Assembly: GCF_004217565.1 (NCBI RefSeq)
Contig: NZ_SHLA01000001.1
Span: forward strand, 3,472,001-3,536,000
Length of the DNA stretch: 64,000 nucleotides
Direction: 5' to 3'
Source: Zhihengliuella halotolerans
GTDB taxonomy: Bacteria; Actinomycetota; Actinomycetes; Actinomycetales; Micrococcaceae
The notes beneath the pieces are model-generated. The model was not told the DNA's origin, ran no database searches, and saw only the letters and a program-made list of their open reading frames with translations. This document shows, in pieces, positions 53,877 to 62,847 of this stretch (its first letter is position 1; every line of letters starts with the position of its first letter). The translations under genes and the position numbers were made by a program.

Positions 53877-54812
53877 TCAGGGGGTGCAGGTCTCGGCCGC
53901 GATGTCGAGGACGGCGCTTGCGCGTGGAGTCAAGTCCATTCCCAGTGGCCACATGGCGACGACGGAGGTCGGGCCGGCCGTTGGCTCGATGGGGCGGATA
54001 GCGAACGGGCGGCCCTCGAGGCTGAGCCGATGCTCGCGAGGGCGCGACATCTGGACGGTGTAGCCGACGCCGTGGGCCACGAGTTCGCGGGCGAGGATCA
54101 TCTGCGGGACTGTCATGATGATTTTCGGCGTCAGACTGGCGGCCTCGAAGGCCGCGTACACGGTCGCGGTGCTCGGATTCGTCCCGTACAGCAGCAGGTC
54201 CTCGCCGGCCAGGTCGGCAAGCGAGACCGTCGTCTGCGCGGTCAGCGGGTGGTCCTGCGGCAGGACGGCCTCGAGCTGAGTCGAATAGAGGCGGCGCTTA
54301 GCGAATCCGCCCGGAAGGTGCAGGTCGTAGGCGAGCATCGCGTCGAGGTATCCCGACTCCAGCTGCGGCAGCAGCTCGTCGTGCGTGCCGGCCATGAGCT
54401 GCAGATCGATGTCGGGGAAGCGCTGGCGGACCTCGCTCAGGATGGCCGGAAGCAGGTGCGGCGCGAGCGATGCGAAGCAGCCGAGGTGCACGGGACCGCG
54501 CAGGGGAGCACGGTCCTGGGACGGGTTGAGGAGCAGCTCCTCGGAAGCGCGAACGATCTTCGACGCCTGCGCGGCGAAGTGTCGTCCCGCCGGGGTCAGC
54601 TGGAGGCCGCGGCCCTTGCGTCGGACGCACAAGTGCTCGCCGGCGGCCCTTTCAACTTGTGTGATCGCCTGCGAGAGGGCTGATTCCGAGATGTGAAGCT
54701 CGGTGGCCGCCGAGGAAAGCGTCGAGTGCGAGGGCAGCACGCTGAACATCTCGAGCTGGCGCAGCGTGACGCGGACATTACCGACCGTTCGGTCGTCGTC
54801 GGGCGCGGGCAT
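53877..54812 (-). CDS. LysR-family transcriptional regulator
   Basis: A 311-residue regulator: N-terminal winged helix (LRQLEMFSVLPSHSTLSSAA, then SESALSQAITQVERAAGEHL, about 13-70) and a LysR substrate-binding domain (about 90-305). It is divergent from the MHS-family transporter gene and probably controls it in response to the transported acid. I take ATG 54812 (MPAPDDDRT), 6 nt after AGGTGA; a GTG at 54818 abuts that site. The effector is unknown. Confidence 0.87.
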   Translation of the reverse strand: MPAPDDDRTVGNVRVTLRQLEMFSVLPSHSTLSSAATELHISESALSQAITQVERAAGEHLCVRRKGRGLQLTPAGRHFAAQASKIVRASEELLLNPSQDRAPLRGPVHLGCFASLAPHLLPAILSEVRQRFPDIDLQLMAGTHDELLPQLESGYLDAMLAYDLHLPGGFAKRRLYSTQLEAVLPQDHPLTAQTTVSLADLAGEDLLLYGTNPSTATVYAAFEAASLTPKIIMTVPQMILARELVAHGVGYTVQMSRPREHRLSLEGRPFAIRPIEPTAGPTSVVAMWPLGMDLTPRASAVLDIAAETCTP

Positions 54813-55009
54813 GACCACTCACCTGCCTCTTCAGCTCAGCTTCATTATTATTCCGGATCTATCCAATTTACCCGATGTGGTGACCCGTGCCACACTCGGG
54901 TGCGACGGGCAGGGGAATGGCGTTCCGGGCAGCCGGGCCCTTCCACCATCGACCACTTCATTCGTCAAAGACGACGGCTGGCCGCGAGGCCGGCACCGAG
55001 GAGCAAGCA

Positions 55010-56404
55010 GTGAAAAAAGCAATCCGCCATTCCGGGAGGTCCAACCAGCGCCGCGTGGCGATGGCCACCCTCGTGGGTACCACCGTCGAGTGGTATGACT
55101 ACTTCATCTACGCGATGGCTGCGGGCCTCGTCTTCTCCAGCGCGTTCTTCGAGCCGGTCGGCCAGGAGCTCGGTCTGCTGATCGCTTTCGCCTCCGTCGG
55201 CATCAGCTTCCTCTTCCGCCCGCTCGGCGCCTTTCTCGCCGGGCACTACGGGGACCGGATCGGCCGCCGCGCCATGCTGGTCCTCACCCTCGTCGTCATG
55301 GGCGGCGCCACGACCGCCGTCGGCCTGCTGCCGACCTATCACGACGCCGGCATCATCGCCCCGATCATCCTGCTCTGCCTGCGCATCCTGCAGGGCCTCT
55401 CCGCCGGCGGAGAATGGGGCGGCGCGGTGCTGATGGCCGTCGAGCACGCCCCGAAGGACCGCCGCGGCCGCGCTGGCGCTTTCCCGCAGCTGGGCGCCCC
55501 GCTGGGCCTCGTCATGGCCTCGGCGATGATGGCGCTCATGTCGGGCGTGATCGCACCCGGTGACGCGTTCGTCGAGTGGGGCTGGCGCATCCCGTTCCTG
55601 TTCTCGTTCGTCCTGATCATCCTGGGCTACATCATCCGCCGCGCCGTCGACGAGTCCCCGGTCTTCCAGGAGATCGCCGAGCACAAGCAGCAGTCCTCCG
55701 TTCCGGTGGTGGAGCTCTTCCGCAAGCACTCCCGCCTCGTCGTCATCGCGGCCCTCGTCTTCGCCGCCTGCAACGCCGCCGGCTACATGGCCACGGGCGG
55801 CTTCATCCAGAGCTACGCGGTCTCGAACGTCGGGCTCGACCGCACGGACGTGCTCAACGCCGTCACCTACGGAGCCGTCATCTGGGCCGCTGCCACCTAT
55901 CTGACCGCCATCGCGTCGGACCGGTTCGGACGCATCCGGGTCTACCAGATCGGGCACGTGGTCCTGGCGGTGACGATCTTCCCGCTCTTCTGGCTCCTGA
56001 ACACGGGCGAGATCAGCATGTTCTACGTCGGTCTGACGTTCTTCGCGCTCGGCCTCGGCGGCACCTACGGGGCGCAGGCGGCCCTCTACTCGGAGATGTT
56101 CCCGGCGTCGATCCGCTTCTCCGGGGTCTCGATCTCCTACGCGCTCGGTTCCATCGTCGGCGGAGCGTTCGCGCCCATGATCGCCGCCTACCTCGTGCAG
56201 CAGACCGGTACCACCACGTCGGTCTCGTTCTACCTGCTGGCGCTCACGGCCGTCTCCCTCGTCGCGGTCTCCCTGATCCGCGACCGCAGCGGCATCAACC
56301 TCTCGATCAACAATGAAGCCGAGCAGGCCATCGGCGCGCTCGTGACCGACAAACGTCCGATTCCCGCCACGGTCAAGGAGGCTGCGGTCAAGGAGCGGGT
56401 CTGA
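55010..56404 (+). CDS. MFS transporter, metabolite:H+ symporter (MHS) family
   Basis: A 464-residue, 12-helix carrier of the MHS branch (shikimate, alpha-ketoglutarate, proline/betaine type). Hallmarks are GTTVEWYDYFIYAMAAGLVF in helix 1, FRPLGAFLAGHYGDRIGRR (loop 2-3), LQGLSAGGEWGGAVLMAVEHAP in helix 4-5, and EMFPASIRFSGVSISYALG. Substrates in the family are small carboxylates or aromatic acids, and specificity is not readable. The GTG start has GAGGAG 6 nt upstream. A long inverted repeat follows. Confidence 0.88.
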   Translation: MKKAIRHSGRSNQRRVAMATLVGTTVEWYDYFIYAMAAGLVFSSAFFEPVGQELGLLIAFASVGISFLFRPLGAFLAGHYGDRIGRRAMLVLTLVVMGGATTAVGLLPTYHDAGIIAPIILLCLRILQGLSAGGEWGGAVLMAVEHAPKDRRGRAGAFPQLGAPLGLVMASAMMALMSGVIAPGDAFVEWGWRIPFLFSFVLIILGYIIRRAVDESPVFQEIAEHKQQSSVPVVELFRKHSRLVVIAALVFAACNAAGYMATGGFIQSYAVSNVGLDRTDVLNAVTYGAVIWAAATYLTAIASDRFGRIRVYQIGHVVLAVTIFPLFWLLNTGEISMFYVGLTFFALGLGGTYGAQAALYSEMFPASIRFSGVSISYALGSIVGGAFAPMIAAYLVQQTGTTTSVSFYLLALTAVSLVAVSLIRDRSGINLSINNEAEQAIGALVTDKRPIPATVKEAAVKERV

Positions 56405-56416
56405 GCGGAATTGAAC

Positions 56417-56493
56417 AGCACGACGGCGTCGCTCGCGTGAGCGATCCGCGCGGGCCCGGCCACGCGGCGTCGCCCGCGCGGCGCCGTCGTGCT
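56417..56493. terminator. Long inverted repeat after MHS transporter gene
   Basis: AGCACGACGGCG (56417-56428) pairs perfectly with CGCCGTCGTGCT (56482-56493); the interior is itself GC-rich and partly self-complementary. It is a plausible terminator. Confidence 0.55.
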
Positions 56494-56545
56494 AGTGGCA
56501 TAGGCTGGAGTGGACCGAGACGCGACGAACGAGGAGATGGAGCCC

Positions 56546-56767
56546 ATGGCCGGCAAGAAGAAATGGTCCGAATTGAACCGTCGAGGCAAGTGGCGCGTGC
56601 TGGTGCTCGGCACCGCGCAGCTGGCGTTGCAGTTCGTCGTGCTCAAGGACCTCTCCGAGCGCCACGAGTCCGAGGTGCGCGGCCCGAAGTCCGCGTGGGT
56701 CGCCGGCAGCTTCGTCAACTTCATCGGCCCGCTGGCCTACCTCGTGGCGGGGCGCGTGAAGAAGTAG
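56546..56767 (+). CDS. Small PLDc_N-like membrane protein
   Basis: A 73-residue protein with a charged N-terminus (GKKKWSELNRRGKWR) and two hydrophobic helices (VLVLGTAQLALQFVVL and FVNFIGPLAYLVAGR). The second helix with I-G-P-x-A-Y resembles the phospholipase D nuclease N-terminal domain family, tiny membrane proteins of unknown role. ATG 56546 is preferred, 9 nt after GAGGAG; ATG 56537 abuts that site. Confidence 0.68.
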   Translation: MAGKKKWSELNRRGKWRVLVLGTAQLALQFVVLKDLSERHESEVRGPKSAWVAGSFVNFIGPLAYLVAGRVKK

Positions 56768-56854
56768 TCACGCCACCTGCCCGATACCTGCGGAGCCCGG
56801 CATGAACGATGAACCGGACGAGTCGCCGTCCGGTCTGGAGTGCGTCGAGCGGTC

Positions 56855-57862
56855 CTAGTGGCCGCTGCTGGCGCGGGCGATAAGTTCCGGCTGGAACACG
56901 GTGTGCGCGCTGGGCGTCTCGCCGAGCAGCATCCGTACCGCCGTCCGACCGAGCTCTTCGGCCGGGCGGCGGACGGTCGTCAGGGGCACGATCGCGCTCG
57001 AGGCGAACTCGATGTCGTCGTAGCCGACCAGCGCGACGTCGTCCGGGACCGTGTAGCGCCCGTCGATGATGAACGCCTGCAGCGCGCCCGTGGCGAGAAG
57101 GTCGTTAGCGCAGAAGACCGCGTCGGGGATGTCGCCGGGATCGCGCTCGAACAGCGAGAGGGCCGCCGCGCGTCCGCCGAGCGTCGTCAGCGACTCCGCC
57201 TCGATGAGTTCGATGCTCGCGTCCGCCGTCCCCGCCGCGGCGGCCCGGGCCACCGCGTCCTGGGCGCCGCGCCAGCGGTCGGCGACCTGCCGCAGCTCGG
57301 TCTCGGCGGCCATGAACGCGATCCTTCGCCGACCGCTCGCCAGCAGGTGTTCGACGGCGGCGCGACCTCCATGCACGTCGTCGACGGAGACGGAGCCGTA
57401 CGTCTCCGCCTCCGCGTCGCGGTCGACGAGAACCGTGCTGACGCCGTGGGCGGCGAGGTCGGCGACTCGCGCCGACGTCTCCCCGACGGGGCTCAGCAGC
57501 AGGCCCTGGGCGCGCTGCTCCTCGAAGAGGTCGATGTAGCGGGCCTCGCGGTCCGCGTCCTGAAGGCTGCTGGCCAGCAACAGCGAGAACTCGTGGCGGG
57601 CGGCCTCGGCCTCGGCTCCGCGGGCCAGGGCCGCGTAGAACGGGTTCGCCGCGTCGAGGACGACGAGTCCGATCGTGCGGCTGTGGCCGGCGCGCAACTG
57701 CCGGGCGGCGTCGTTCCGGACGAAGCCGAGGTCGGCGATCGCCGACTGGACGCGTTCGCGGGTGCGCTCGGCGACGCGGTCCGGATTGTTGAGCACGTTG
57801 GAGACCGTGCCCACGGAGACGCCGGCGCGGTCGGCCACGTCCTTGACGCTCGCTGCCTTCAC
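56855..57862 (-). CDS. LacI-family regulator of the rhamnose operon
   Basis: A 335-residue repressor: helix-turn-helix SVKDVADRAGVSVGTVSNVLN at the N-terminus (one residue of the segment shown is in the turn), then the sugar-binding core IGLVVLDAANPFYAALARG and a classic C-terminal domain (AVFCANDLLATGALQAF, ALVGYDDIEFASS). It is divergent from rhaI with operators between, so it very likely represses the rhamnose genes and is induced by L-rhamnose or rhamnulose. Start GTG 57862 follows AAGGAG by only 4 nt; the frame extends to 57928 without family similarity. Confidence 0.9.
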   Translation of the reverse strand: MKAASVKDVADRAGVSVGTVSNVLNNPDRVAERTRERVQSAIADLGFVRNDAARQLRAGHSRTIGLVVLDAANPFYAALARGAEAEAARHEFSLLLASSLQDADREARYIDLFEEQRAQGLLLSPVGETSARVADLAAHGVSTVLVDRDAEAETYGSVSVDDVHGGRAAVEHLLASGRRRIAFMAAETELRQVADRWRGAQDAVARAAAAGTADASIELIEAESLTTLGGRAAALSLFERDPGDIPDAVFCANDLLATGALQAFIIDGRYTVPDDVALVGYDDIEFASSAIVPLTTVRRPAEELGRTAVRMLLGETPSAHTVFQPELIARASSGH

Positions 57863-57886
57863 AGCACTCCTTAAAGTGGGTTCCCC

Positions 57887-57941
57887 TTGACAGTACCTGC
57901 CCCTCATCCTACATTTGAATCGTAGCAATGAAACGATTCAA
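57887..57941 (+). promoter_or_regulatory. rhaI promoter with tandem LacI-type operators
   Basis: TTGACA (57887-57892), a 17-nt spacer and TACATT (57910-57915) form a near-ideal promoter. Immediately downstream lie TGAATCGTAGCA (57916-57927, imperfect) and TGAAACGATTCA (57929-57940, palindromic). Together these also make the longer repeat TTGAATCGT-N9-ACGATTCAA. The core differs from the xyloglucan operators in its flanks. Confidence 0.8.
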
Positions 57942-57987
57942 TCTTGCGGCGCCCATCGCGGACAGCGCTCGCACCAGGAGGCACGCC

Positions 57988-59154
57988 ATGACCGACCTGT
58001 CAGCCATCGAGAAGCAGCTGGACCGCCTGGCCATCGAGGTCCCGTCGTGGGCCTACGGCAACTCCGGCACCCGCTTCAAGGTCTTCGCCACTGAGGGCAC
58101 GCCCCGCACCGTCGAGGAGAAAATCTCCGACGCCGCCCAGGTCAACAAGACCACCGGTCTGGCCCCCGCCGTCGCACTCCACATCCCGTGGGACAAGGTG
58201 GACGACTACGCGGCGCTGCGCCGGTTCGCCGCCGACGCCGGGGTGGAGATCGGCACGGTCAACTCCAATACCTTCCAGGCCGACACCTACAAGTTCGGGT
58301 CCCTGACGCACCACGATCCGGCCGTCCGCCGTGCCGCCGTCGAGCACCACCTCGAATGCGTCGAGATCATGACCGCCACCGGCTCCAAGGACCTGAAGAT
58401 CTGGCTCGCCGACGGCACCAACTACCCGGGCCAGCAGGACATGCGCCAGCGCCAGGACGCGCTGGCCGAGTCGCTTGCCGAGATCTACGCCGGGCTTGCG
58501 GACGACCAGCGCATGGTGCTCGAGTACAAGTTCTTCGAACCGGCTTTCTACCACACGGACGTTCCGGACTGGGGCACCTCCTACGCCCAGGTGGCGGCCC
58601 TCGGCGACAAGGCCAAGGTCTGCCTGGACACCGGTCACCACGCCCCGGGCACCAACATCGAGTTCATCGTGATGCAGCTGCTGCGCCTCGGCAAGCTCGG
58701 CTCGTTCGACTTCAACTCGCGGTTCTACGCAGACGACGACCTGATCGTGGGCGCGGCCGACCCGTTCCAGCTCTTCCGCATCATGACCGAGGTCGTCCGC
58801 GGCGGCGGGCTCGACGAGGGCAGCGACTTGTCCCTAATGCTGGACCAGTGCCACAACGTCGAAGAGAAGATCCCGGGTCAGATCCGCTCCGTGCTCAATG
58901 TTCAGGAGATGACGGCCCGCGCGCTGCTCGTCGACCAGGAGGCGCTGGCCGCCGCACGCACCGCCAACGATGTCCTCGGGGCCAACGAGGTCTTCATGGA
59001 CGCCTTCTACACGGACGTCCGCCCGACCCTTGCTGCCTGGCGCGAGTCCCGCGGCCTGCCCGCGGACCCGATGGCCGCCTACGCCGCCTCCGGGTACCAG
59101 CAGAAGATCAACGCCGAACGCCAGGGCGGCCAGCAGGCCAGCTGGGGCGCCTGA
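57988..59154 (+). CDS. rhaI: L-rhamnose isomerase (RhaI type)
   Basis: A 388-residue metal-dependent TIM-barrel isomerase converting L-rhamnose to L-rhamnulose. It belongs to the Pseudomonas/actinobacterial RhaI branch rather than E. coli RhaA. Landmarks are PSWAYGNSGTRFKVF, LKIWLADGTNYPGQ, MVLEYKFFEPAFYHTDVPDWG (metal-ligand glutamate region), VCLDTGHHAPGTNIE and SFDFNSRFYADDDL. The ATG at 57988 follows AGGAGG by 7 nt; the longer frame to 57928 would begin inside the operator. It is first in a three-gene operon with the fused aldolase and kinase. Confidence 0.93.
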   Translation: MTDLSAIEKQLDRLAIEVPSWAYGNSGTRFKVFATEGTPRTVEEKISDAAQVNKTTGLAPAVALHIPWDKVDDYAALRRFAADAGVEIGTVNSNTFQADTYKFGSLTHHDPAVRRAAVEHHLECVEIMTATGSKDLKIWLADGTNYPGQQDMRQRQDALAESLAEIYAGLADDQRMVLEYKFFEPAFYHTDVPDWGTSYAQVAALGDKAKVCLDTGHHAPGTNIEFIVMQLLRLGKLGSFDFNSRFYADDDLIVGAADPFQLFRIMTEVVRGGGLDEGSDLSLMLDQCHNVEEKIPGQIRSVLNVQEMTARALLVDQEALAAARTANDVLGANEVFMDAFYTDVRPTLAAWRESRGLPADPMAAYAASGYQQKINAERQGGQQASWGA

Positions 59155-59196
59155 GCCCCTCCCGCGACGAGAACCCGAACGAACACGAGAGAAGCC

Positions 59197-61233
59197 ATGA
59201 CCAACGAAACCGTTGCATCACTCATCGCCCGGTCCAACCGCCTGGGCGCCGACAAGCGCAATACCAACTACGCCGGGGGCAACACCTCCGCCAAGGGCAC
59301 CGAGCGGGATCCGGTCACCGGCGAGGACGTCGAGCTGCTCTGGGTCAAGGGATCCGGCGGAGATCTCGGCACGCTGGCCGAGAAGGGCCTCGCCGTCCTC
59401 CGGCTCGACCGCATGCGCGCCCTCGTCGACGTCTACCCGGGTCTCGACCGCGAGGACGAGATGGTCGCCGCGTTCGACTACTGCCTGCACGGCAAGGGCG
59501 GTGCCGCGCCGTCGATCGACACCGCCATGCACGGGCTAGTAGACGCCGCGCACGTCGACCACCTGCACCCCGACTCGGGCATCGCCATCGCGACCGCCGC
59601 CGACGGCGAGAAGCTGACCGCCGACATCTTCGGCGACAAGGTTGTCTGGGTCCCGTGGCGCCGCCCCGGATTCCAGCTGGGCCTGGACATCGCCGAGATC
59701 AAGAAGCAGAACCCGCAGGCCATCGGCTGCATCCTCGGCGGTCACGGCATCACTTCCTGGGGCGAGACCGCCGAGGAATCCGAAGCCAACTCCCTGCACA
59801 TCATCCGCACCGCAGAGGAGTACATCGCCGCCAACGGACGCGAGAACCCGTTCGGGGCAGCCAAGGCCGGCTTCGGCGCTCTGGGGGAGGGCGAGCGCCG
59901 CGCGAAGGCCGCCGCCCTGGCCCCGGTCATCCGCGGCCTCGCCTCGGCTGACAAGCCGCAGGTCGGCCACTTCACCGACTCGGCTGAGGTCCTCGACTTC
60001 CTGGGCTCCGAACGCCTCGACGAGCTCGCCGCCCTCGGAACCAGCTGCCCGGACCACTTCCTGCGCACCAAGGTCAAGCCGATGGTCCTGGACCTGCCGG
60101 CCGACGCCTCGATCGAGGACGCCAAAGCCCGCCTGGGTGAGCTGCACGCCGCCTACCGCGAGGACTACGCCGCCTACTACAACCGCTACGCCGACGGTGC
60201 ATCGCCAGCCATGCGCGGCGCCGACCCGGCGATCGTCCTGGTCCCGGGCGTCGGCATGTTCAGCTTCGGTAAGGACAAGCAGACCGCCCGCGTCGCCGGC
60301 GAGTTCTACGTCAACGCCATCAACGTGATGCGCGGTGCCGAGGCGATCTCCACCTACGCCCCGATCGATGAGCGCGAGAAGTTCCGCATCGAGTACTGGG
60401 CGCTGGAGGAAGCCAAGCTGGCCCGCATGCCGAAGCCGAAGCCGCTGGCCACCCGCATCGCGCTGGTCACGGGCGCCGCCTCCGGCATCGGCAAGGCCAT
60501 CGCCGAGCGCCTCGCCGCCGAGGGCGCCTGCGTCGTCATCGCCGACCTGGACCTAGAGAAGGCCCAGGCCGTCGCCGCCGAGATCGGCTCGACCGACGTG
60601 GCCGTCGGCGTCCGCGCCGATGTCACCAACGAGGACGAGGTCGAGGCCGCCATTAACGAGGCGGTCTTGGCCTTCGGCGGCCTGGACCTCGTGGTCAACA
60701 ACGCCGGCCTGTCCCTCTCGAAGTCCCTGCTCGAGACCACCGTCAAGGACTGGGACCTGCAGCACAACGTGATGGCTAAGGGCTCCTTCCTGGTCTCGCG
60801 CGCCGCAGCCCGCGTCCTGATCGACCAGGAGATGGGCGGCGACGTCGTCTACATCTCGTCCAAGAATTCGGTCTTCGCGGGCCCGAACAACATCGCTTAC
60901 TCGGCCACCAAGGCCGACCAGGCCCACCAGGTGCGCCTGCTGGCCGCCGAGCTTGGCGAGCACGGTGTGAAGGTCAACGGCATTAACCCGGACGGCGTCG
61001 TCCGCGGCTCGGGCATCTTCGCCGGTGGCTGGGGCGCCAAGCGCGCCGCCGTGTACGGCGTCGAGGAGGAGGACCTGGGCAAGTTCTACGCGCAGCGCAC
61101 CCTGCTCAAGCGCGAGGTGCTCCCGGAGAACGTGGCCAACGCGGTGTTCGCGCTCTGCAGCGCGGACCTCTCGCACACCACCGGCCTGCACATCCCCGTC
61201 GACGCCGGCGTCGCTGCCGCGTTCCTGCGCTAA
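59197..61233 (+). CDS. Bifunctional rhamnulose-1-phosphate aldolase / alcohol dehydrogenase
   Basis: A 678-residue fusion. The class II aldolase domain (about 1-400) has NYAGGNTSAKGT, the zinc-binding region HVDHLHPDSG and GGHGITSWG; it splits rhamnulose-1-phosphate into dihydroxyacetone phosphate and L-lactaldehyde. The C-terminal SDR (from about 420) has TGAASGIGKAIAE around residue 423 and the catalytic Y568-x3-K572, and should oxidise or reduce L-lactaldehyde. The fusion lets the aldehyde be handled at once. This YuxG/RhaEW-like architecture is known in Bacillus and actinobacteria. Genes rhaI and rhaB flank it on the same strand. Confidence 0.93.
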   Translation: MTNETVASLIARSNRLGADKRNTNYAGGNTSAKGTERDPVTGEDVELLWVKGSGGDLGTLAEKGLAVLRLDRMRALVDVYPGLDREDEMVAAFDYCLHGKGGAAPSIDTAMHGLVDAAHVDHLHPDSGIAIATAADGEKLTADIFGDKVVWVPWRRPGFQLGLDIAEIKKQNPQAIGCILGGHGITSWGETAEESEANSLHIIRTAEEYIAANGRENPFGAAKAGFGALGEGERRAKAAALAPVIRGLASADKPQVGHFTDSAEVLDFLGSERLDELAALGTSCPDHFLRTKVKPMVLDLPADASIEDAKARLGELHAAYREDYAAYYNRYADGASPAMRGADPAIVLVPGVGMFSFGKDKQTARVAGEFYVNAINVMRGAEAISTYAPIDEREKFRIEYWALEEAKLARMPKPKPLATRIALVTGAASGIGKAIAERLAAEGACVVIADLDLEKAQAVAAEIGSTDVAVGVRADVTNEDEVEAAINEAVLAFGGLDLVVNNAGLSLSKSLLETTVKDWDLQHNVMAKGSFLVSRAAARVLIDQEMGGDVVYISSKNSVFAGPNNIAYSATKADQAHQVRLLAAELGEHGVKVNGINPDGVVRGSGIFAGGWGAKRAAVYGVEEEDLGKFYAQRTLLKREVLPENVANAVFALCSADLSHTTGLHIPVDAGVAAAFLR

Positions 61234-61243
61234 GGGGGAGCGC

Positions 61244-62743
61244 GTGAGCACCACGACGCCGACTCCCGTGCCCGGGACCGCGTCACCGCCCGTGATGATC
61301 GCCGTGGACATCGGCGCCTCCTCCGGCCGCGTCATCATCGGCCGCCTGCCCGCCGCGAGCGGGCAGGCGGCCGGCACGCTCGAGATGGAGGTTGTGCACC
61401 GCTTCCCGAACGGTGTCACGGAGATCGACGGCTCATTGCACTGGGACGCCGAGGCGATCTTCGCGCAGGTGCAGGCCGGGCTGGAAGCGGCCGGCGCCGT
61501 CGTGCGGGAGAACGGCGAGCGCGTGGTCTCCATCGGGATCGACACGTGGGCCGTGGACTACGGCCTGCTGGATGCCGAGGGCGAGCTGATCGCGGCCCCG
61601 CACGCGTACCGCGACGCGCGCACCGACGCCGTGATCGAGCGCGTGCACGCCACGGTCAGCCCCGAACGGCTCTACGCGATCGGCGGCATGCAGTTCCTCC
61701 CGTTCAACACCGTGTACCAGCTGGCGGCCGAGGTGGACCTGGCGGGCAAGCGCGCGCTGATGATTCCGGATCTGTTGGCCTACTGGCTGACCGGGGTCGA
61801 GCGGACGGAGGAGACCAACGCGTCCACCACCGCCCTGTTCGACGCTCGGGCGGTCGCCTGGTCGCCGGAGGTGTTCGACGCGATCGATGCGCCGCAGCTC
61901 TTCGCCGAGCTGATCGCGCCCGGGGAATCTTACGGGAGGCTGCTGCCCGAGGTGGCCGCCGCGACCGGGCTCGACCCGGCGGTCGAGGTGGTCGCGGTCG
62001 GCTCGCACGACACGGCCTCGGCCGTGGCCGCGGTGCCTGCCGACGATGAGGACTTCGCGTACGTGTCCTCCGGGACGTGGTCGCTGGTGGGCCTCGAGCT
62101 GGACGGTCCCGTACTGAGTCAGGCGAGCCGCGCGGCGAACTTCACCAACGAGCGCGGCGTCGACGGAACCATCCGTTACCTGCAGAACGTTGGCGGGCTG
62201 TGGCTCCTTCAGGAATCCATGCGCGACTGGGCCGGGCAGGGCCGGGGCCGCGAACTGACCCACCTGCTCGCTGGGGCCGCCGCACTGCCCGCGGGACCGG
62301 TGGTGGATGCGAACTCCTCCGAGTTCATCGCGCCCGGTGGCATGGCGGGCCGGATCCGCGCCGCTGTGGAGGCCGCGGGCGGGAGCCTGCCCGCGGCGCC
62401 CGCCGAGCCGGGTTCCGGCGTGGACGCCGACCAAGCCGCCACGGTGCGCTGCATCATGGACAGCCTCGCCGCTGGCTACGCGGCGTCGCTGAGGACGGCC
62501 GCCGAGCTGGCGGGGAAACGGCCAGCGGTCGTCCACATCGTGGGCGGCGGTTCGCAGAATTCGCTGCTGTGCCAGCTGACTGCCAACGCGACCGGACTGC
62601 CCGTGATTGCAGGTCCGGTCGAGGCGACCGCGCAGGGCAACCTGTTGGTCCAAGCCCGCGCCGCGGGGCTGATCGAGGGCGGTCTCACCCAGCTGCGCGC
62701 TGCGATCGCCGTGGACCCCGTCCGTTACGAGCCGCAGCAGTAG
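61244..62743 (+). CDS. rhaB: Rhamnulokinase
   Basis: A 499-residue FGGY-type sugar kinase phosphorylating L-rhamnulose. The ATP-binding N-terminal fold starts VMIAVDIGASSGRVIIG, the substrate loop has GIDTWAVDYGLLD, and the C-terminal fold has YVSSGTWSLVGLELDGP, then GGLWLLQESMRDW and VHIVGGGSQNSLLCQLTA. The order isomerase, aldolase-dehydrogenase, kinase makes a complete L-rhamnose catabolic operon apart from a transporter and mutarotase, which are not seen here. The GTG start follows GGGGGAG closely. Confidence 0.93.
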   Translation: MSTTTPTPVPGTASPPVMIAVDIGASSGRVIIGRLPAASGQAAGTLEMEVVHRFPNGVTEIDGSLHWDAEAIFAQVQAGLEAAGAVVRENGERVVSIGIDTWAVDYGLLDAEGELIAAPHAYRDARTDAVIERVHATVSPERLYAIGGMQFLPFNTVYQLAAEVDLAGKRALMIPDLLAYWLTGVERTEETNASTTALFDARAVAWSPEVFDAIDAPQLFAELIAPGESYGRLLPEVAAATGLDPAVEVVAVGSHDTASAVAAVPADDEDFAYVSSGTWSLVGLELDGPVLSQASRAANFTNERGVDGTIRYLQNVGGLWLLQESMRDWAGQGRGRELTHLLAGAAALPAGPVVDANSSEFIAPGGMAGRIRAAVEAAGGSLPAAPAEPGSGVDADQAATVRCIMDSLAAGYAASLRTAAELAGKRPAVVHIVGGGSQNSLLCQLTANATGLPVIAGPVEATAQGNLLVQARAAGLIEGGLTQLRAAIAVDPVRYEPQQ

Positions 62744-62769
62744 CCGGACCGGGACGGCCGTTCGAGCAT

Positions 62770-62836
62770 CCCGTTTTCAAGCGTCACGGCCTTACCAGCA
62801 TGCGGACCTGAGCCCAGTGAACACGCTGAAAACGGG
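62770..62836. repeat. 67-nt stem-loop repeat, left copy
   Basis: CCCGTTTTCA (62770-62779) pairs with TGAAAACGGG (62827-62836), and inner bases extend the stem with bulges. It lies between rhaB and the DUF559 gene, 11 nt from the latter's stop, so it may also terminate both transcripts. Its ends and parts of its interior match the copy upstream of the same gene. Confidence 0.8.
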
Positions 62837-62847
62837 TTGTTGGTGAC

